Shown: positions 28,029 through 39,092, counted from the first letter of the stretch. The stretch is DNA of 64,000 nt from Staphylococcus marylandisciuri (GCF_025519785.1 NZ_JAOPKZ010000013.1:30573-94572), one strand, 5' to 3'. A program made the numbers and translations. Notes: generated by a model from the sequence alone, not told the origin.

Positions 28029-28451
28029 TTATTTCTTTTCATCTTTAGGTTTCTTAGTTCCGTATAATGAACGGCCTTGTCTACGTCCATCAACGCCTGA
28101 TGTATCAAGCGCACCACGTACAATGTGATAACGCACACCTGGTAAGTCTTTAACTCGTCCACCACGTACAAGTACAACACTGTGTTCTTGTAAGTTGTGA
28201 CCAATACCAGGAATGTATGCGTTAACTTCAATGTTGTTAGATAAACGCACACGTGCGTATTTACGTAACGCTGAGTTTGGTTTTTTAGGTGTCATCGTAC
28301 CAACACGAGTACAAACTCCACGTTTTTGTGGTGAGTTTAAGTCAGTAAATCTTTTCTTCTTACTGTTGAAGCCTTTATTCAATGCTGGTGAGTCTGAAAC
28401 TTTTGTTTTGCTTTTTCTTGGTTTACGCACCAATTGGTTAATAGTTGGCAT
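28029..28451 (-). CDS. rpsL: 30S ribosomal protein S12
   Basis: 140 residues, a few more than the 137 of S. aureus because of a short KDEKK tail. Contains [17 protein letters not shown] and [13 protein letters not shown]; the lysines at positions where streptomycin-resistance substitutions occur are wild type. Decoding-centre protein of the 30S subunit. Preceded by AGAGGAGGA. Confidence 0.98.
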   Translation of the reverse strand: MPTINQLVRKPRKSKTKVSDSPALNKGFNSKKKRFTDLNSPQKRGVCTRVGTMTPKKPNSALRKYARVRLSNNIEVNAYIPGIGHNLQEHSVVLVRGGRVKDLPGVRYHIVRGALDTSGVDGRRQGRSLYGTKKPKDEKK

Positions 28452-28545
28452 TGAATGTCTCCTCCTCTCTTAATTTTATAATCCCACACATCCAGGTGGT
28501 TCATTTTTAGGTTAAAGAAAATTTAGTAAGTTAACACTTACTAAT

Positions 28546-28800
28546 TCACTTAAGCAGAGCTACGACTGTAGCGTCTACATTAATACCTACATACTCTCCT
28601 AAAGCTTTCTTGCTCTCGAAATAGTCAATAGGTATCTGTTTATGATTGATTCTACACAATACGTCGGTTAATAAATAAACTTCAACGTCTTCTGCTATAA
28701 TCAATGATGTTACTTGGTCTTGATCCAACGATTTAATCGTTTGTTTCAGACCAACAACATGGCGTTGTTTGTTAAAGCGTGCAACTTTTTCATTAGACAT
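28546..28800 (-). CDS. L7Ae-like ribosomal/kink-turn RNA-binding protein
   Basis: 84 residues, the length of the staphylococcal protein found between rpoC and rpsL. L7Ae family features: [18 protein letters not shown] and C-terminal [12 protein letters not shown]. In B. subtilis the relatives YbxF and YlxQ bind kink-turn RNA. ATG 28800 follows GGAGGATATGTAA. First gene of the str cluster. Confidence 0.92.
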   Translation of the reverse strand: MSNEKVARFNKQRHVVGLKQTIKSLDQDQVTSLIIAEDVEVYLLTDVLCRINHKQIPIDYFESKKALGEYVGINVDATVVALLK

Positions 28801-29088
28801 TTACATATCCTCCAAAGTCCTGCTTGCATCAACCTTTACAATAGTAACATTACTTTCTTGTCCCGTCAATACAAATTATATATCAAAGACAATTCATATT
28901 GCTACTCTACTAAATTCCCGTCACTTCATTAATTGTATTTAGTCGATTTGACGGGAATACGGTTGTTACCAGTAGTAAAATGTATTACTCTATAAACAAT
29001 TGTTACAATATTATTTTAATATATCATTAAGGTTGCAAGAATATTTATTTACGAGTGAAAAATCATCATATTTATAGGGAGTGTTGTA

Positions 29089-29733
29089 ATGTATACGAAT
29101 TATATCTTTGACTTTGATGGAACTATAGCTGATTCTAGCGATTGCGGGATTATTGCCACACAAAAAGCATTTCGCAGTAACAACCTCGAAGCTCCTACCC
29201 AGGAAACAATAGATTACTACATGGGAATACCAATTGAAGAAAGCTTCCCTAACATGTGTACTGAAGCCTTAAGCACGCAACAGTTAGATCTCCTCATTCG
29301 AGATTTTCGCAGCTATTATAAAGAAGTAGAACAACAGTATATCAAAATAGTGCCAGGTATGGATAGCGTAATACAATCCTTATCTTCTCGTAACTGTAAG
29401 CTGTTTGTTGTTTCTAGCAAACACAGTACGGTGCTCGAAAGAAACCTGAAGTTACTCGACCTTGATAGCTATTTTACTGAAGTGGTAGGTTCTGATAAAG
29501 TCACAGAATATAAACCTCACCCAGACGGTCTTAATTATATTCTAAACCAGTATAGTTTAGCTGCTAACGACAGTTTGTACATCGGTGATGCAAAGTTTGA
29601 TATTCAGATGGCGCATGCAGCTGGCATTCATTCTTGTGCAGTCGCTTGGGGCAGTCATAGCGAAACGATCTTGAGACAAGAAGAACCTACTTATGTGGTT
29701 GCGTCACCTAAAGATATTCTGACTTTAAGATAA
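29089..29733 (+). CDS. HAD-superfamily hydrolase, phosphoglycolate phosphatase-like
   Basis: 214 residues with a cap domain. Motif I is FDFDGTIADS (nucleophile D at residue 8, partner D10), motif II LFVVSSKHS, motif III lysine in EYKPHPDG and motif IV LYIGDAKFDIQMA. The tail VAWGSHSETIL is typical of Gph/PpaX-type enzymes. Removes phosphate from a small metabolite. Divergent from the str cluster; ATG follows GGGAGTG. Confidence 0.9.
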   Translation: MYTNYIFDFDGTIADSSDCGIIATQKAFRSNNLEAPTQETIDYYMGIPIEESFPNMCTEALSTQQLDLLIRDFRSYYKEVEQQYIKIVPGMDSVIQSLSSRNCKLFVVSSKHSTVLERNLKLLDLDSYFTEVVGSDKVTEYKPHPDGLNYILNQYSLAANDSLYIGDAKFDIQMAHAAGIHSCAVAWGSHSETILRQEEPTYVVASPKDILTLR

Positions 29734-29801
29734 AACTTAACGTTATATTATTTCTCTTTACCTATACGAGCACAGTAAAGAATTCAAGCTCAACTGTGAT
29801 G

Positions 29802-29881
29802 AGAGTGAGACATAAATTTCTGTGCTCTGGGAGACCGATTAACGGTGTCCCAAAAGAAGTATTGTCGACAGAAACGCTCCC
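29802..29881 (+). repeat. CCGATTAACGG-family intergenic repeat
   Basis: Contains GAGTGAGACATAAATTTCTG, GGGAGACCGATTAACGGTGT and ATTGTCGACAGAAACGCTCC. Closest relatives in the window are at 40561 and 61981. It lies between the HAD gene and the Fst locus. Confidence 0.75.
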
Positions 29882-29915
29882 TTTTAGAAACCTAAAACAC
29901 AACAGAATTTTGCAT

Positions 29916-29939
29916 TCCTACCCACTATAGTGTTATAAT
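29916..29939 (+). promoter_or_regulatory. promoter of the Fst antitoxin RNA
   Basis: TATAAT at 29934-29939 with TTGCAT 18 bases upstream gives a strong plus-strand promoter. The expected start is about 29946. It drives the RNA that carries the direct repeat and ends at the hairpin at 30054-30086. Confidence 0.65.
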
Positions 29940-29945
29940 GTAACT

Positions 29946-30088
29946 AACAAAGATGTCGTGCATGTATGCACCAACCCCCTCACTATTCCGAGTAGTGAGG
30001 ACTCTTTAGTACTCAAAAGCTATCTCGATCTGTAAAACTATCAGATATGCACCAAACCCCTCACTATTCCGAGTAGTGAGGGGTTTTT
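29946..30088 (+). ncRNA. antitoxin RNA (RNA II-like) of the Fst/par type I system
   Basis: The RNA would begin AAAGATGTCGTGCATGTATG, a direct repeat of 30189-30212 that covers the toxin start codon and ribosome binding site. In RNA form it is complementary to the toxin mRNA at exactly that point. It ends at a bidirectional terminator shared with the toxin mRNA. A second copy of the terminator stem block (25 identical bases, CCCCTCACTATTCCGAGTAG and on) lies inside it at 29976-30000, without a T tract. This layout is that of the par locus of plasmid pAD1. Confidence 0.78.
30054..30086. terminator. bidirectional terminator shared by Fst toxin and antitoxin RNAs
   Basis: AAACCCCTCACTA (30054-30066) pairs perfectly with TAGTGAGGGGTTT (30074-30086), loop TTCCGAG. 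T-rich tracts occur on the plus strand (GGGGTTTTTG) and A-rich on the left side. It gives the convergent RNAs complementary 3' ends, the initial kissing site in par-type systems. Confidence 0.85.
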
Positions 30089-30106
30089 GTTGGTGTGACT
30101 AGTCGC

Positions 30107-30202
30107 CTATTTATCGTTGCGATTGCGTAGCCAGTTCGCAAATAAAGCAACGATGCAACCACTTGCTGCTGTGGTCATGATGTTTACAAAGATGTCGGTC
30201 AT
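30107..30202 (-). CDS. Fst family type I toxin, 31 aa
   Basis: The product is a 31-residue peptide with a short polar start (MTDIF), one membrane segment and a charged end, containing IMTTAASGCIVALFANWLR followed by NRNDK. It carries the Fst/Ldr toxin hallmarks: conserved A-x-G-C-x-x-A-L-F-x-x-W-L-x-x-R in the helix and a basic tail. A very strong site AGAGGAGGTG lies eight bases before the ATG. The peptide is expected to damage the membrane when freed of its antisense RNA. It is too short for a usual gene caller; a longer frame on the same strand (30111-30347) overlaps it but is not coding. Confidence 0.9.
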   Translation of the reverse strand: MTDIFVNIMTTAASGCIVALFANWLRNRNDK

Positions 30203-30258
30203 TGTGTATGCACCTCCTCTCTACGCCAATTGACGCCTGAGAGATAGGCGACTCTATT

Positions 30259-30285
30259 ATTATATCACCTATGAATGTACAAGCA
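30259..30285 (-). promoter_or_regulatory. promoter of the Fst toxin mRNA
   Basis: TATAAT at 30259-30264 on the minus strand; the -35 region is weak (near 30280). The transcript would begin near 30252 with AGTCGCCTAT. This is exactly complementary to ATAGGCGACT at the end of the toxin gene (30101-30110), so the two ends of the mRNA can pair, as known for par RNA I. Confidence 0.6.
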
Positions 30286-30313
30286 TATATACTTCCGATA
30301 AGTTGAATTATGA

Positions 30314-30493
30314 AAAACATTCTCTCCACTTCTTTATAGTTATACATTTAAAAAAGCAGATGATATCACCATCTTAGTTATAAAATCACCTGTTCAATTT
30401 ATTCCTAGTTTAGTAGAAAGTCTTTACAAAAATAAATTAGGTATTTATGAAGTGAGAGAGATAGACAGTAATAAAGAACTGAAACATACTTAA
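30314..30493 (+). pseudogene. C-terminal remnant, possibly of a BcrA-like ABC transporter ATPase
   Basis: An open frame without start codon encodes ADDITILVIKSPVQFIPSLV, then ESLYKNKLGIYEVREIDSNK and a stop. The final block resembles the accessory C-terminal domain of BcrA-type ATPases, where a segment like LVxxLxxxxIxIYEVRxxxxxLE is usual. No nucleotide-binding domain remains. It is followed by a terminator hairpin, consistent with a gene end. Family assignment is tentative. Confidence 0.4.
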
Positions 30494-30502
30494 TTAAAAC
30501 GC

Positions 30503-30553
30503 CTCAATCCCACCAAAATACTATTATCGTTGGTGGAATTGAGACGTTTATTT
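30503..30553 (+). terminator. terminator after the ABC ATPase remnant
   Basis: CTCAATCCCACCA (30503-30515) pairs with TGGTGGAATTGAG (30531-30543) with one mismatch, followed by ACGTTTATTTTTA. A retained gene-end signal. Confidence 0.65.
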
Positions 30554-30717
30554 TTATAATTTATTTAATATTTTTAGGTATCTCTTGTTGATAAACCTTT
30601 TTGATTTTTACTACCGTTCCTTTAATCCCTCTAAATGTAACTTTATATAACTCATTATGATTTCTTTAATAACTTACATCTCATATATGCTTTATATACA
30701 AGTGTAAGTTACACTTG

Positions 30718-30916
30718 AGGCTGGGACATAAAGGTCTTTGACTAGAGAGAAAAAGAGGCTGGGACATAATGTAATGTCTCAACCTCTTTCAGCATTTTGG
30801 CAGTAGATGACTGATTTGAAAATGCGCTTGTATCAAGCTTTTTTCAATTCTAGTCATCTTTGCCGGGGCGGGACTACGAAATCTTTTTGTTCAAATTAGA
30901 TTTCTGTCCCGCTCCC
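30718..30916 (-). repeat. three-hairpin repeat with duplicated first segment, downstream of rpoC
   Basis: Starts GAGGCTGGGACATAAAGGTC, then repeats GAGGCTGGGACATAATGTAA. It continues as a complete minus-orientation copy to TTTCTGTCCCGCTCCC, 26 bp from the rpoC stop codon. Probably the terminator of the rpoBC transcript. Confidence 0.85.
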
Positions 30917-30942
30917 TATTTAATTTGATAAAGGCCTGTAAG

Positions 30943-33900
30943 TTATTCAGTATACTGAACGTCTTCACTTTGAACTTCTTCAGAAGCTAAATCTTTCTCA
31001 TAGTTCACATCACTATAACGTCTCATACCTGTACCGGCTGGTATTAACTTACCGATGATAACGTTCTCTTTCAAGCCGAGTAAGTTATCACGTTTACCTT
31101 TGATTGCTGCATCAGTAAGTACTCGCGTAGTTTCTTGGAAGGAAGCTGCTGATAGGAAGCTTTCAGTCTCAAGAGACGCTTTTGTAATACCTAGGAGTAC
31201 TGGTTTAGCTGTTGCAGGACGCTTGCGCTCTTTAAATGCAGCGCGGTTAGCATCGGTGAAGTTGTGGATGTCAACAAGTGAACCTGGTAGTAAGCCTGTA
31301 TCACCCGCTTCGATGATACGTACTTTACGTAACATCTGTCTTACCATAACTTCGATGTGTTTATCGTCAATTTCAACACCTTGCATACGATAAACTTTTT
31401 GAACCTCTTTGAGTAAATAACTTTCAGTGGCATTTAGGCCAGCTACTGATAAGTAATGTTTAGGCTCAATTGAACCTTCAGTTAATACTTCACCACGTGC
31501 CACTCCTTGACCTTCTTCAACTTTCAAGCGTGATGTACCAGATGCAAGGTAACTTCTCGTTTCATTCGCACCTTTAATCACAATTTCTTGTTGACGGTCT
31601 TTAGCAAGTTTAATTTCTTGTACTACACCTTCGATTTCAGTAATCACAGCTTGTCCTTTAGGATTACGCGCTTCGAAGATCTCTTGGATACGCGGTAAAC
31701 CTTGAGTGATGTCACTACCTGCTACACCACCTGTGTGGAATGTACGCATTGTAAGTTGCGTACCTGGTTCACCGATAGATTGAGCAGCAATGGTACCTAC
31801 TGCTTCTCCTACTTCAACCTTTTCACCTGTGGCAAGGTTCTTACCATAACAACGCTCACAGACGCCGTGGCGTGTATTACAAGTGAATGCTGAACGGATG
31901 TACATTTGAGTGATGCCTGCATCTACTATTTTCTTAGCTACCTCAGAAGTAATGAGTTCATCTGGATAGGCTAGAATTTCATCTGTTTCTGGATGGCGAA
32001 CTGTTTCTTTAGAATAGCGACCTTCAATACGTTCTACAAATGGTTCGATCATTTCAGTACCTTCGCTAATATCTGAAACGAGTAAGCCACGGTCAGTGCC
32101 ACAATCTTCTTCACGGACGATAACGTCTTGTGCAACATCAACAAGACGACGTGTAAGATAACCAGAGTCGGCAGTCTTAAGCGCTGTATCCGCAAGACCT
32201 TTACGCGCACCGTGAGTTGAAATGAAGTATTCTAATACGGTTAAACCTTCTCGGAATGATGAAGTGATCGGTAATTCAATGATCTTACCTGATGGTGCTG
32301 CCATCAATCCACGCATACCTGCAAGCTGAGTAAAGTTAGACGCGTTACCACGAGCACCAGAGTCACTCATCATGAAGATTGGATTTGTTTTTTCAAGCGA
32401 TTGCATTAACTCGCCTTGAATTTGATCTTTGGCGTTAGTCCAAATTTCAACTACTGAATTGTAACGTTCATCTTCAGTAATTAAACCACGATTATATTGT
32501 TTAGTAACTTTTTCTACAAGTTTTTCACTTTCATCTAAAATTTCTTGTTTATCTGGTAGTACCACAATATCGGATACCCCAACCGTAATACCTGCTTTAG
32601 ATGAGAATTTAAAGCCTAAGTCTTTCATTCTATCAAGCATCATAGAAGTATCCGTAATGCTGAAGCGATTAAATACTTCTGCGATGATGTTACCTAAGAA
32701 ACTCTTGTTAAATGGTTCAACAAGTTCCTTATCTTCAAAGTATTCTTTTAGTCCACCTTCACCCAGTTCAGTAGGGTCTACGAAATATTTGTCAGGTGTT
32801 CTCACTTCTAGATTTTCTTGACTTGGCTCGTTAATGTATGCAAACGAATCAGGAATGATTTCATTAAAGATAATCTTACCAACAGTAGTCGTTAAGATTT
32901 TTCTATTTTGTTCGTCTGTAAATGTTGGATTATTGAATGAGCTAGCGTGTACACCGATACGAGAGTGCAAGTGTACATAGCCATTAGCATACGCCTTGAG
33001 TACTTCATTAGAATCATTAAAGATTCGACCTGTATTCACTGCTTCTTTACGTTCTAACGTGATGTAATAGTTACCTAATACCATGTCTTGAGATGGTGTA
33101 ACAACTGGTTTACCATCTTTAGGATTCAAGATGTTTTGAGCCGCTAGCATTAACATACGCGCTTCTGCTTGAGCTTCTTTAGATAGTGGAACGTGAACCG
33201 CCATTTGGTCCCCATCAAAGTCCGCGTTATATGCTGTTGTTGCAAGTGGGTGCAGACGGATGGCACGGCCTTCAACTAATGTTGGTTCAAACGCTTGGAT
33301 ACCTAATCTATGAAGCGTTGGCGCACGGTTTAATAGTACAGGGTGTTCTTTAATAACCTCTTCAAGTACATCCCATACTTCATCATCCATGCGTTCAATC
33401 TTACTTTTAGCATTCTTTATATTCGTAGCTATTTCGCGTTGAACTAATTCTTTCATTACGAAAGGTTTGAAGAGTTCAAGCGCCATTTCTTTCGGAAGAC
33501 CACATTGATACATCTTCAAACTAGGCCCTACGGCGATAACCGAACGACCAGAGTAGTCGACACGTTTACCTAGTAAGTTTTGACGGAAACGCCCTTGTTT
33601 ACCTTTCAACATATGAGAAAGTGATTTAAGCGGTCTGTTACCCGGACCGGTAACTGGGCGACCACGACGACCATTATCGATAAGCGCGTCTACAGCTTCT
33701 TGTAACATACGTTTTTCGTTTTGAACGATGATGCCAGGCGCACCTAAGTCTAATAAGCGTTTTAAACGGTTATTACGGTTGATTACACGACGGTATAAAT
33801 CGTTCAAGTCACTTGTTGCAAAACGACCACCATCTAGCTGAACCATTGGGCGAATTTCAGGAGGAATGATAGGTAGTACATCTAAGATCATCCATGCCGG

Positions 33901-34566
33901 GTTGTTACCTGAATTTCTAAATGATTCCACAACTTCTAACCGTTTAATAGCACGTGTTAAACGTTGTCCTGTAGCTGATTCAAGTTCATCGCGCAGCGCT
34001 TTAAGTTCTGCGTCTAAATCAATCTCATCTAATAGTTCTTGAATTCCTTCAGCACCCATTTTAGCAGTGAATTGATTAGGATATTTATCATAGTAATCTC
34101 TGAATTCAGCTTCAGAAAGTAAAGATTTCTTCTCTAGACCAGTTGGACCTGGATCTACGACTACATACGAAGCAAAATAGATCACTTCTTCCAGCGCACG
34201 TGGTGACATGTCTAATAACAATCCCATGCGACTTGGAATGCCTTTAAAATACCAAATGTGAGAAACGGGAGCTGCTAGTTCGATATGCCCCATTCTTTCA
34301 CGACGAACTTTCGATTTAGTTACTTCAACACCACAGCGGTCACATACCATACCTTTATAGCGAACACGTTTGTATTTACCACAACTACATTCCCAGTCCT
34401 TAGTTGGTCCAAAGATTCTTTCACAGAACAAACCATCTTTCTCTGGCTTGAGCGTACGGTAGTTAATCGTTTCTGGTTTTTTAACTTCACCAAATGACCA
34501 TGAACGAATCTTCTCAGGTGAAGCGAGTCCTATTTTCATGTAATGGAAATTATTTACATCAATCAA
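30943..34566 (-). CDS. rpoC: RNA polymerase beta' subunit
   Basis: 1207 residues from TTG 34566, preceded by AAGGAGGTAGG; this gives the S. aureus length and N-terminus ([19 protein letters not shown]). Zinc ribbon [20 protein letters not shown], catalytic [12 protein letters not shown] with the three Mg-binding aspartates, and bridge-helix region [15 protein letters not shown] and [14 protein letters not shown] are present. The second zinc site [13 protein letters not shown] is also visible. Confidence 0.98.
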   Translation of the reverse strand: MIDVNNFHYMKIGLASPEKIRSWSFGEVKKPETINYRTLKPEKDGLFCERIFGPTKDWECSCGKYKRVRYKGMVCDRCGVEVTKSKVRRERMGHIELAAPVSHIWYFKGIPSRMGLLLDMSPRALEEVIYFASYVVVDPGPTGLEKKSLLSEAEFRDYYDKYPNQFTAKMGAEGIQELLDEIDLDAELKALRDELESATGQRLTRAIKRLEVVESFRNSGNNPAWMILDVLPIIPPEIRPMVQLDGGRFATSDLNDLYRRVINRNNRLKRLLDLGAPGIIVQNEKRMLQEAVDALIDNGRRGRPVTGPGNRPLKSLSHMLKGKQGRFRQNLLGKRVDYSGRSVIAVGPSLKMYQCGLPKEMALELFKPFVMKELVQREIATNIKNAKSKIERMDDEVWDVLEEVIKEHPVLLNRAPTLHRLGIQAFEPTLVEGRAIRLHPLATTAYNADFDGDQMAVHVPLSKEAQAEARMLMLAAQNILNPKDGKPVVTPSQDMVLGNYYITLERKEAVNTGRIFNDSNEVLKAYANGYVHLHSRIGVHASSFNNPTFTDEQNRKILTTTVGKIIFNEIIPDSFAYINEPSQENLEVRTPDKYFVDPTELGEGGLKEYFEDKELVEPFNKSFLGNIIAEVFNRFSITDTSMMLDRMKDLGFKFSSKAGITVGVSDIVVLPDKQEILDESEKLVEKVTKQYNRGLITEDERYNSVVEIWTNAKDQIQGELMQSLEKTNPIFMMSDSGARGNASNFTQLAGMRGLMAAPSGKIIELPITSSFREGLTVLEYFISTHGARKGLADTALKTADSGYLTRRLVDVAQDVIVREEDCGTDRGLLVSDISEGTEMIEPFVERIEGRYSKETVRHPETDEILAYPDELITSEVAKKIVDAGITQMYIRSAFTCNTRHGVCERCYGKNLATGEKVEVGEAVGTIAAQSIGEPGTQLTMRTFHTGGVAGSDITQGLPRIQEIFEARNPKGQAVITEIEGVVQEIKLAKDRQQEIVIKGANETRSYLASGTSRLKVEEGQGVARGEVLTEGSIEPKHYLSVAGLNATESYLLKEVQKVYRMQGVEIDDKHIEVMVRQMLRKVRIIEAGDTGLLPGSLVDIHNFTDANRAAFKERKRPATAKPVLLGITKASLETESFLSAASFQETTRVLTDAAIKGKRDNLLGLKENVIIGKLIPAGTGMRRYSDVNYEKDLASEEVQSEDVQYTE

Positions 34567-34647
34567 GGAGCCTACCTCCTTCAATTTAGATTAGCTGTGC
34601 AAATTGATTGATTCCTTTATTATCACGAATAGTACCGAGCAATCCTG

Positions 34648-34695
34648 CTAGATGTGTTAAGAGTTTCATAAGATGATGTAGCCTAACACATCTAG
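34648..34695. repeat. perfect 12-bp inverted repeat between rpoB and rpoC
   Basis: CTAGATGTGTTA (34648-34659) and TAACACATCTAG (34684-34695) flank 24 bases. No T tract follows on the minus strand, so it is not a standard terminator. It may be an mRNA processing or stabilising hairpin within the rpoBC message. Confidence 0.6.
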
Positions 34696-34735
34696 AGGGA
34701 TTCACCCGCATAATATATCCACAAATTGCTATTGA

Positions 34736-37700
34736 TTAATCAGGTTTTTGAGATTCTGGAGCAGATTTTTGTTGTAAATCGACTTTCCGTTCTGCCACTT
34801 CTTCATCTTCGTTATCGTGCATGTCGATTTCATTATTATGTTCGTCCATAATCTTAACATCTAAACCTAAACTTTGTAATTCTTTCATCAATACTCGGAA
34901 TGATTCGGGAACGCTTGGCTTAGTGATGTTCTCACCTTTAACTATAGACTCATAAGTTTTAACACGACCTACTGTATCGTCTGATTTATAAGTCAAGATT
35001 TCTTGTAAAGTATAAGCAGCACCATAGGCTTCTAACGCCCATACCTCCATTTCACCAAAGCGTTGACCACCAAATTGCGCTTTACCACCAAGTGGTTGTT
35101 GCGTAACGAGTGAGTATGGTCCAGTAGAACGCGCATGTAGTTTGTCATCAACCATGTGCGCTAACTTAAGCATATACATTACACCGACTGAGATACGATT
35201 ATCGAATGGTTCTCCTGTACGACCATCGTATAACACTGTTTTACCGTCGCGTGCCATACCAGCTTCTTCGATAGTAGACCATACATCATCGTCATTAGCA
35301 CCATCAAATACTGGTGATGCTACGTGAATACCTAAGTTCTTAGCTGCCATACCTAAATGGAGCTCTAAGACTTGTCCGATATTCATACGTGATGGTACAC
35401 CGAGTGGATTTAACATGATGTCAATAGGACGACCGTCTGGTAAATAAGGCATATCCTCTTCAGGTACTATCTTAGAAATGACACCTTTGTTACCGTGACG
35501 ACCACACATTTTGTCCCCTACGTGAATCTTACGTTTTTGAACGATGTATACTCGAACTAATTGGTTCACTCCTGGAGAGAGCGTATCGTCGCCTTCTTCT
35601 CGATTAAACACTTTAACATCTAGGACGATACCGCCAGCACCGTGTGGTACACGTAAAGAAGTATCTCGAACTTCGCGAGCCTTTTCACCAAAGATGGCAT
35701 GCAATAAACGCTCTTCAGCTGTAAGTTCAGTAACACCTTTAGGCGTTACTTTCCCTACTAATATATCTCCATCTTTAACTTCAGCACCTACGTAGACAAT
35801 TCCGCGCTCATCAAGGTTCTTGAGTGCGTTTTCAGAAACGTTAGGTATATCGCGTGTAATTTCTTCAGGTCCTAGCTTCGTATCTCGTGCTTCAGATTCA
35901 TACTCTTCAATATGGATTGAAGTATACACATCATCTTTAACTAGGCGTTCGCTCATGATTACAGCGTCCTCGTAGTTGTAACCATCCCAAGTCATGAAGC
36001 CTACTACTACGTTACGGCCTAATGCCATTTCACCAAGTTCCATTGAAGGTCCATCCGCTAAGATTTCACCTTTTTCAACGATATCTCCGCTAGAGATGAT
36101 CGGACGTTGGTTATAACATGTACCAGAGTTAGAGCGTTTGAATTTAGCAAGAGGGTAACGATCTACTTCGCCTTCATATTCTTGGCCATCTTCTTCAATT
36201 AATCTACGCACAAGAACTCGATTGGACTCAACATGCTCGACACGACCTCTGTGTCTAGCGATGACAGCTGCACCAGAGTCACGTGCTGCGACATGTTCCA
36301 TACCTGTACCCACAAACGGAGATTCAGGGTTCATCAATGGTACCGCTTGACGTTGCATGTTCGCACCCATTAACGCGCGGTTAGAGTCGTCGTTTTCTAA
36401 GAATGGAATACATGCAGTTGCGGCAGAAACAACTTGTTTAGGTGATACATCCATGTAATCCATTTTCTCTTTTGCCATCACAGTGTTGTTACCGCGGAAA
36501 CGACAAACAACTTCGTCGTCTAAGAAGCGACCGTCTTCATCGGTACGAGAATTCGCTTGGGCAACAACATAACTGTCTTCTTCATCTGCAGTTAAATAAT
36601 CAATTTGGTCTGTAATCGCATTTTTCTCAATATCTACTTTACGATAAGGTGTTTCAATAAATCCAAATTCGTTAACACGCGCATAACTTGATAGCGAGTT
36701 AATCAATCCGATGTTTGGACCTTCTGGTGTTTCGATTGGACACATACGACCATAGTGAGAATAGTGAACGTCACGCACTTCCATTTGAGCACGTTCACGA
36801 GTTAAACCACCTGGTCCAAGTGCAGACAAACGACGCTTATGTGTAAGCTCTGCTAATGGATTCGCTTGGTCCATGAATTGAGACAATTGAGAACTACCAA
36901 AGAATTCCTTAATTGAAGCAATAACTGGACGAATGTTGATCAATTGTTGTGGAGTGATTGAATCTGTATCTTGGATAGACATTCTTTCACGAACCACACG
37001 TTCCATTCTAGATAAACCTATGCGGAATTGATTTTGTAGTAATTCACCTACTGAACGTAAGCGACGATTACCTAAGTGATCAATATCATCAGTGAAACCG
37101 ATGCCATTTAATAAGTTGAAGAAGTATGACATTGAAGAAACGATATCAGCTGGTGTAATACATTTCACTTCTGAATCAGGGAACGCATTACCAATTAATG
37201 TAGTCGTACGTTCTTCTTCGTCATTAGGTACATAAACCTTGATAGATTGGATCTCTACTGGTTCGTCTACAATGCTACCTTCTAAGTCATAAACTTCGCT
37301 GTTCGCATTTGATTCTAATACATCCATGATTTCGTCAAGTTTACGACGGTCTACGACAGTGCCTTCTTCAGCTACGATTTCACCTGATTCTGTGTTGACG
37401 ATAGGCTCTGCTAATCTTTGATTAAATAAACGATGTTTAAGATGTAATTTTTTATTTGCTTTATAGCGTCCTACGCTAGCTAAGTCGTAACGTTTCGGGT
37501 CAAAGAAGCGAGAGTATAAAAGGCTCTTCGCATTTTCAATTGTAGGTGGTTCACCAGGGCGTAAACGTTCATAAATTTCAAGTAAAGCTTGATCTGTATT
37601 TTCAGTACTATCTTTTTCTAATGTGTTACGTAAGTATTCGCTGTCACCGAGTAGATCGATGATTTCTTGATCAGAAGAGAATCCGATTGCACGTAAGAGT

Positions 37701-38281
37701 ACAGTAAGCGGTAGCTTTCTGGTTCTATCGATACGTACATATACGACATCTTTTGCATCTGTTTCGTATTCTAACCACGCACCTCGGTTAGGAATAATTG
37801 TCGCATCATAGTTAGTTCTACCATTTTTATCTATCTTTTCATTAAAGTAAACAGATGGTGAACGCACAAGTTGAGAAACGATAACACGTTCAGCACCATT
37901 GATGATAAATGTGCCTGTATCTGTCATTAATGGGAAGTCCCCCATAAAGACTTCTTGTTCTTTCACTTCCCCTGTTTCCTTAATGATTAAGCGTACTTTA
38001 ACACGTAATGGTGCGGCGTAAGTTGCATCACGGTTCTTAGATTCTTCTAAATTATACTTAGGTTCACCTAAGCGATAATCTACGAATTCTAAAGATAAAT
38101 TACCAGTAAAGTCTTCAATTGGAGAAATGTCACGGAACATTTCGAGAAGACCTTCTTGTAAGAACCAATCATAAGACTTGGTCTGGATTTCTATTAAGTT
38201 TGGTAATTCTAATACCTCTGATATTCTTGCGTAGTTTCTACGTTTACGATGTCTTCCATATTGGACAAATTGACCTGCCAA
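34736..38281 (-). CDS. rpoB: RNA polymerase beta subunit
   Basis: 1181 residues starting with a TTG codon at 38281 behind GAGGGGTG, as in other staphylococci ([20 protein letters not shown]). The rifampicin-binding region [20 protein letters not shown] followed by [10 protein letters not shown] is wild type. Hybrid-binding and C-terminal parts are intact ([20 protein letters not shown]). Catalytic core of transcription, cotranscribed with rpoC. Confidence 0.98.
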   Translation of the reverse strand: MAGQFVQYGRHRKRRNYARISEVLELPNLIEIQTKSYDWFLQEGLLEMFRDISPIEDFTGNLSLEFVDYRLGEPKYNLEESKNRDATYAAPLRVKVRLIIKETGEVKEQEVFMGDFPLMTDTGTFIINGAERVIVSQLVRSPSVYFNEKIDKNGRTNYDATIIPNRGAWLEYETDAKDVVYVRIDRTRKLPLTVLLRAIGFSSDQEIIDLLGDSEYLRNTLEKDSTENTDQALLEIYERLRPGEPPTIENAKSLLYSRFFDPKRYDLASVGRYKANKKLHLKHRLFNQRLAEPIVNTESGEIVAEEGTVVDRRKLDEIMDVLESNANSEVYDLEGSIVDEPVEIQSIKVYVPNDEEERTTTLIGNAFPDSEVKCITPADIVSSMSYFFNLLNGIGFTDDIDHLGNRRLRSVGELLQNQFRIGLSRMERVVRERMSIQDTDSITPQQLINIRPVIASIKEFFGSSQLSQFMDQANPLAELTHKRRLSALGPGGLTRERAQMEVRDVHYSHYGRMCPIETPEGPNIGLINSLSSYARVNEFGFIETPYRKVDIEKNAITDQIDYLTADEEDSYVVAQANSRTDEDGRFLDDEVVCRFRGNNTVMAKEKMDYMDVSPKQVVSAATACIPFLENDDSNRALMGANMQRQAVPLMNPESPFVGTGMEHVAARDSGAAVIARHRGRVEHVESNRVLVRRLIEEDGQEYEGEVDRYPLAKFKRSNSGTCYNQRPIISSGDIVEKGEILADGPSMELGEMALGRNVVVGFMTWDGYNYEDAVIMSERLVKDDVYTSIHIEEYESEARDTKLGPEEITRDIPNVSENALKNLDERGIVYVGAEVKDGDILVGKVTPKGVTELTAEERLLHAIFGEKAREVRDTSLRVPHGAGGIVLDVKVFNREEGDDTLSPGVNQLVRVYIVQKRKIHVGDKMCGRHGNKGVISKIVPEEDMPYLPDGRPIDIMLNPLGVPSRMNIGQVLELHLGMAAKNLGIHVASPVFDGANDDDVWSTIEEAGMARDGKTVLYDGRTGEPFDNRISVGVMYMLKLAHMVDDKLHARSTGPYSLVTQQPLGGKAQFGGQRFGEMEVWALEAYGAAYTLQEILTYKSDDTVGRVKTYESIVKGENITKPSVPESFRVLMKELQSLGLDVKIMDEHNNEIDMHDNEDEEVAERKVDLQQKSAPESQKPD

Positions 38282-38483
38282 ACAGATTCACCCCTCAAAT
38301 ATTGTGTGTCCACGTTCAATACATGCTAATGTATTTAGACAAAAAGAAAACGGTAGCATTTCAGATGACACCATTTTCTGTTTAACTATTAGCAATTTAC
38401 TTTGTTATTTTAATCGTAAAAGTACACACTTATTGAACATAAATTTTAACATTCTATAACTATATCAGAACGAGGCTTTTAAA

Positions 38484-39092
38484 TCAACCTTTTGAGCTCT
38501 TTAATATATAATAACCCTTGCTTTTGTCAAGCACTTCGACATTACCAAATACAGCTTGCATCTTCTTTTTAGCAGAAGGCATACCTTGTTTCTTCTGAAT
38601 TACAACGAGCAGCTCACCTTCTTGCTTTAATTTAGTGTGAGCGTCTTCTAAGATGCTATGTACTACATGTTTACCCGCACGGATAGGTGGGTTCGTTAAA
38701 ATGACATCACAACTGTTTTCTTCAATTACACCCAAGCCATCACTATATTTCACGTCAACGTTATCAAGTTGATTGCTCACCGCATTACTTTTAGCTAATT
38801 CTAGTGCGCGCTGATTAACGTCTAACAACGTGATGTGATCATAGGGAGCGACTTGCGCTAACATTAGTCCTATCGGACCGTATCCACATCCTACGTCAAC
38901 GATCTTCTTTGTAGGACCAGGTGTATGATTTTTTAAAAAGGTACGAATTAATAAATCCGACCCGAAATCAATCTTTCCTTTAGAAAAGACGCCGGCATCC
39001 GTAGTTAAATTTAATTTGTGATCTTTATAGCTGTACACAAACGTTTTTCTATCGCTTTGTACTTCAGGGTTTCTATCGTAATAATGGCTCAT
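38484..39092 (-). CDS. RsmC-like class I methyltransferase
   Basis: 202 residues from ATG 39092 (GAGGTGC upstream), N-terminus SHYYDRNPEVQSDRKTF. SAM-binding motif I VDVGCGYGPIGLMLA and motif IV ILTNPPIRAGK, the NPPxRxGK signature of the RsmC/RlmG-type methyltransferases that modify guanine N2 in rRNA. Conserved between rplL and rpoB in staphylococci and bacilli. The exact rRNA target is not established from sequence. Confidence 0.9.
   Translation of the reverse strand: MSHYYDRNPEVQSDRKTFVYSYKDHKLNLTTDAGVFSKGKIDFGSDLLIRTFLKNHTPGPTKKIVDVGCGYGPIGLMLAQVAPYDHITLLDVNQRALELAKSNAVSNQLDNVDVKYSDGLGVIEENSCDVILTNPPIRAGKHVVHSILEDAHTKLKQEGELLVVIQKKQGMPSAKKKMQAVFGNVEVLDKSKGYYILKSSKG

Noticed and set aside
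30111..30347. 78-codon minus-strand frame near the Fst toxin
   Set aside because: It lies in a different frame from the toxin on the same strand, has cysteine- and histidine-rich low-likelihood composition and no ribosome binding site. The 31-codon Fst frame explains the region.
36815..36915. Rifampicin-resistance change in rpoB
   Set aside because: The cluster [20 protein letters not shown] is identical to the sensitive staphylococcal sequence as I know it.
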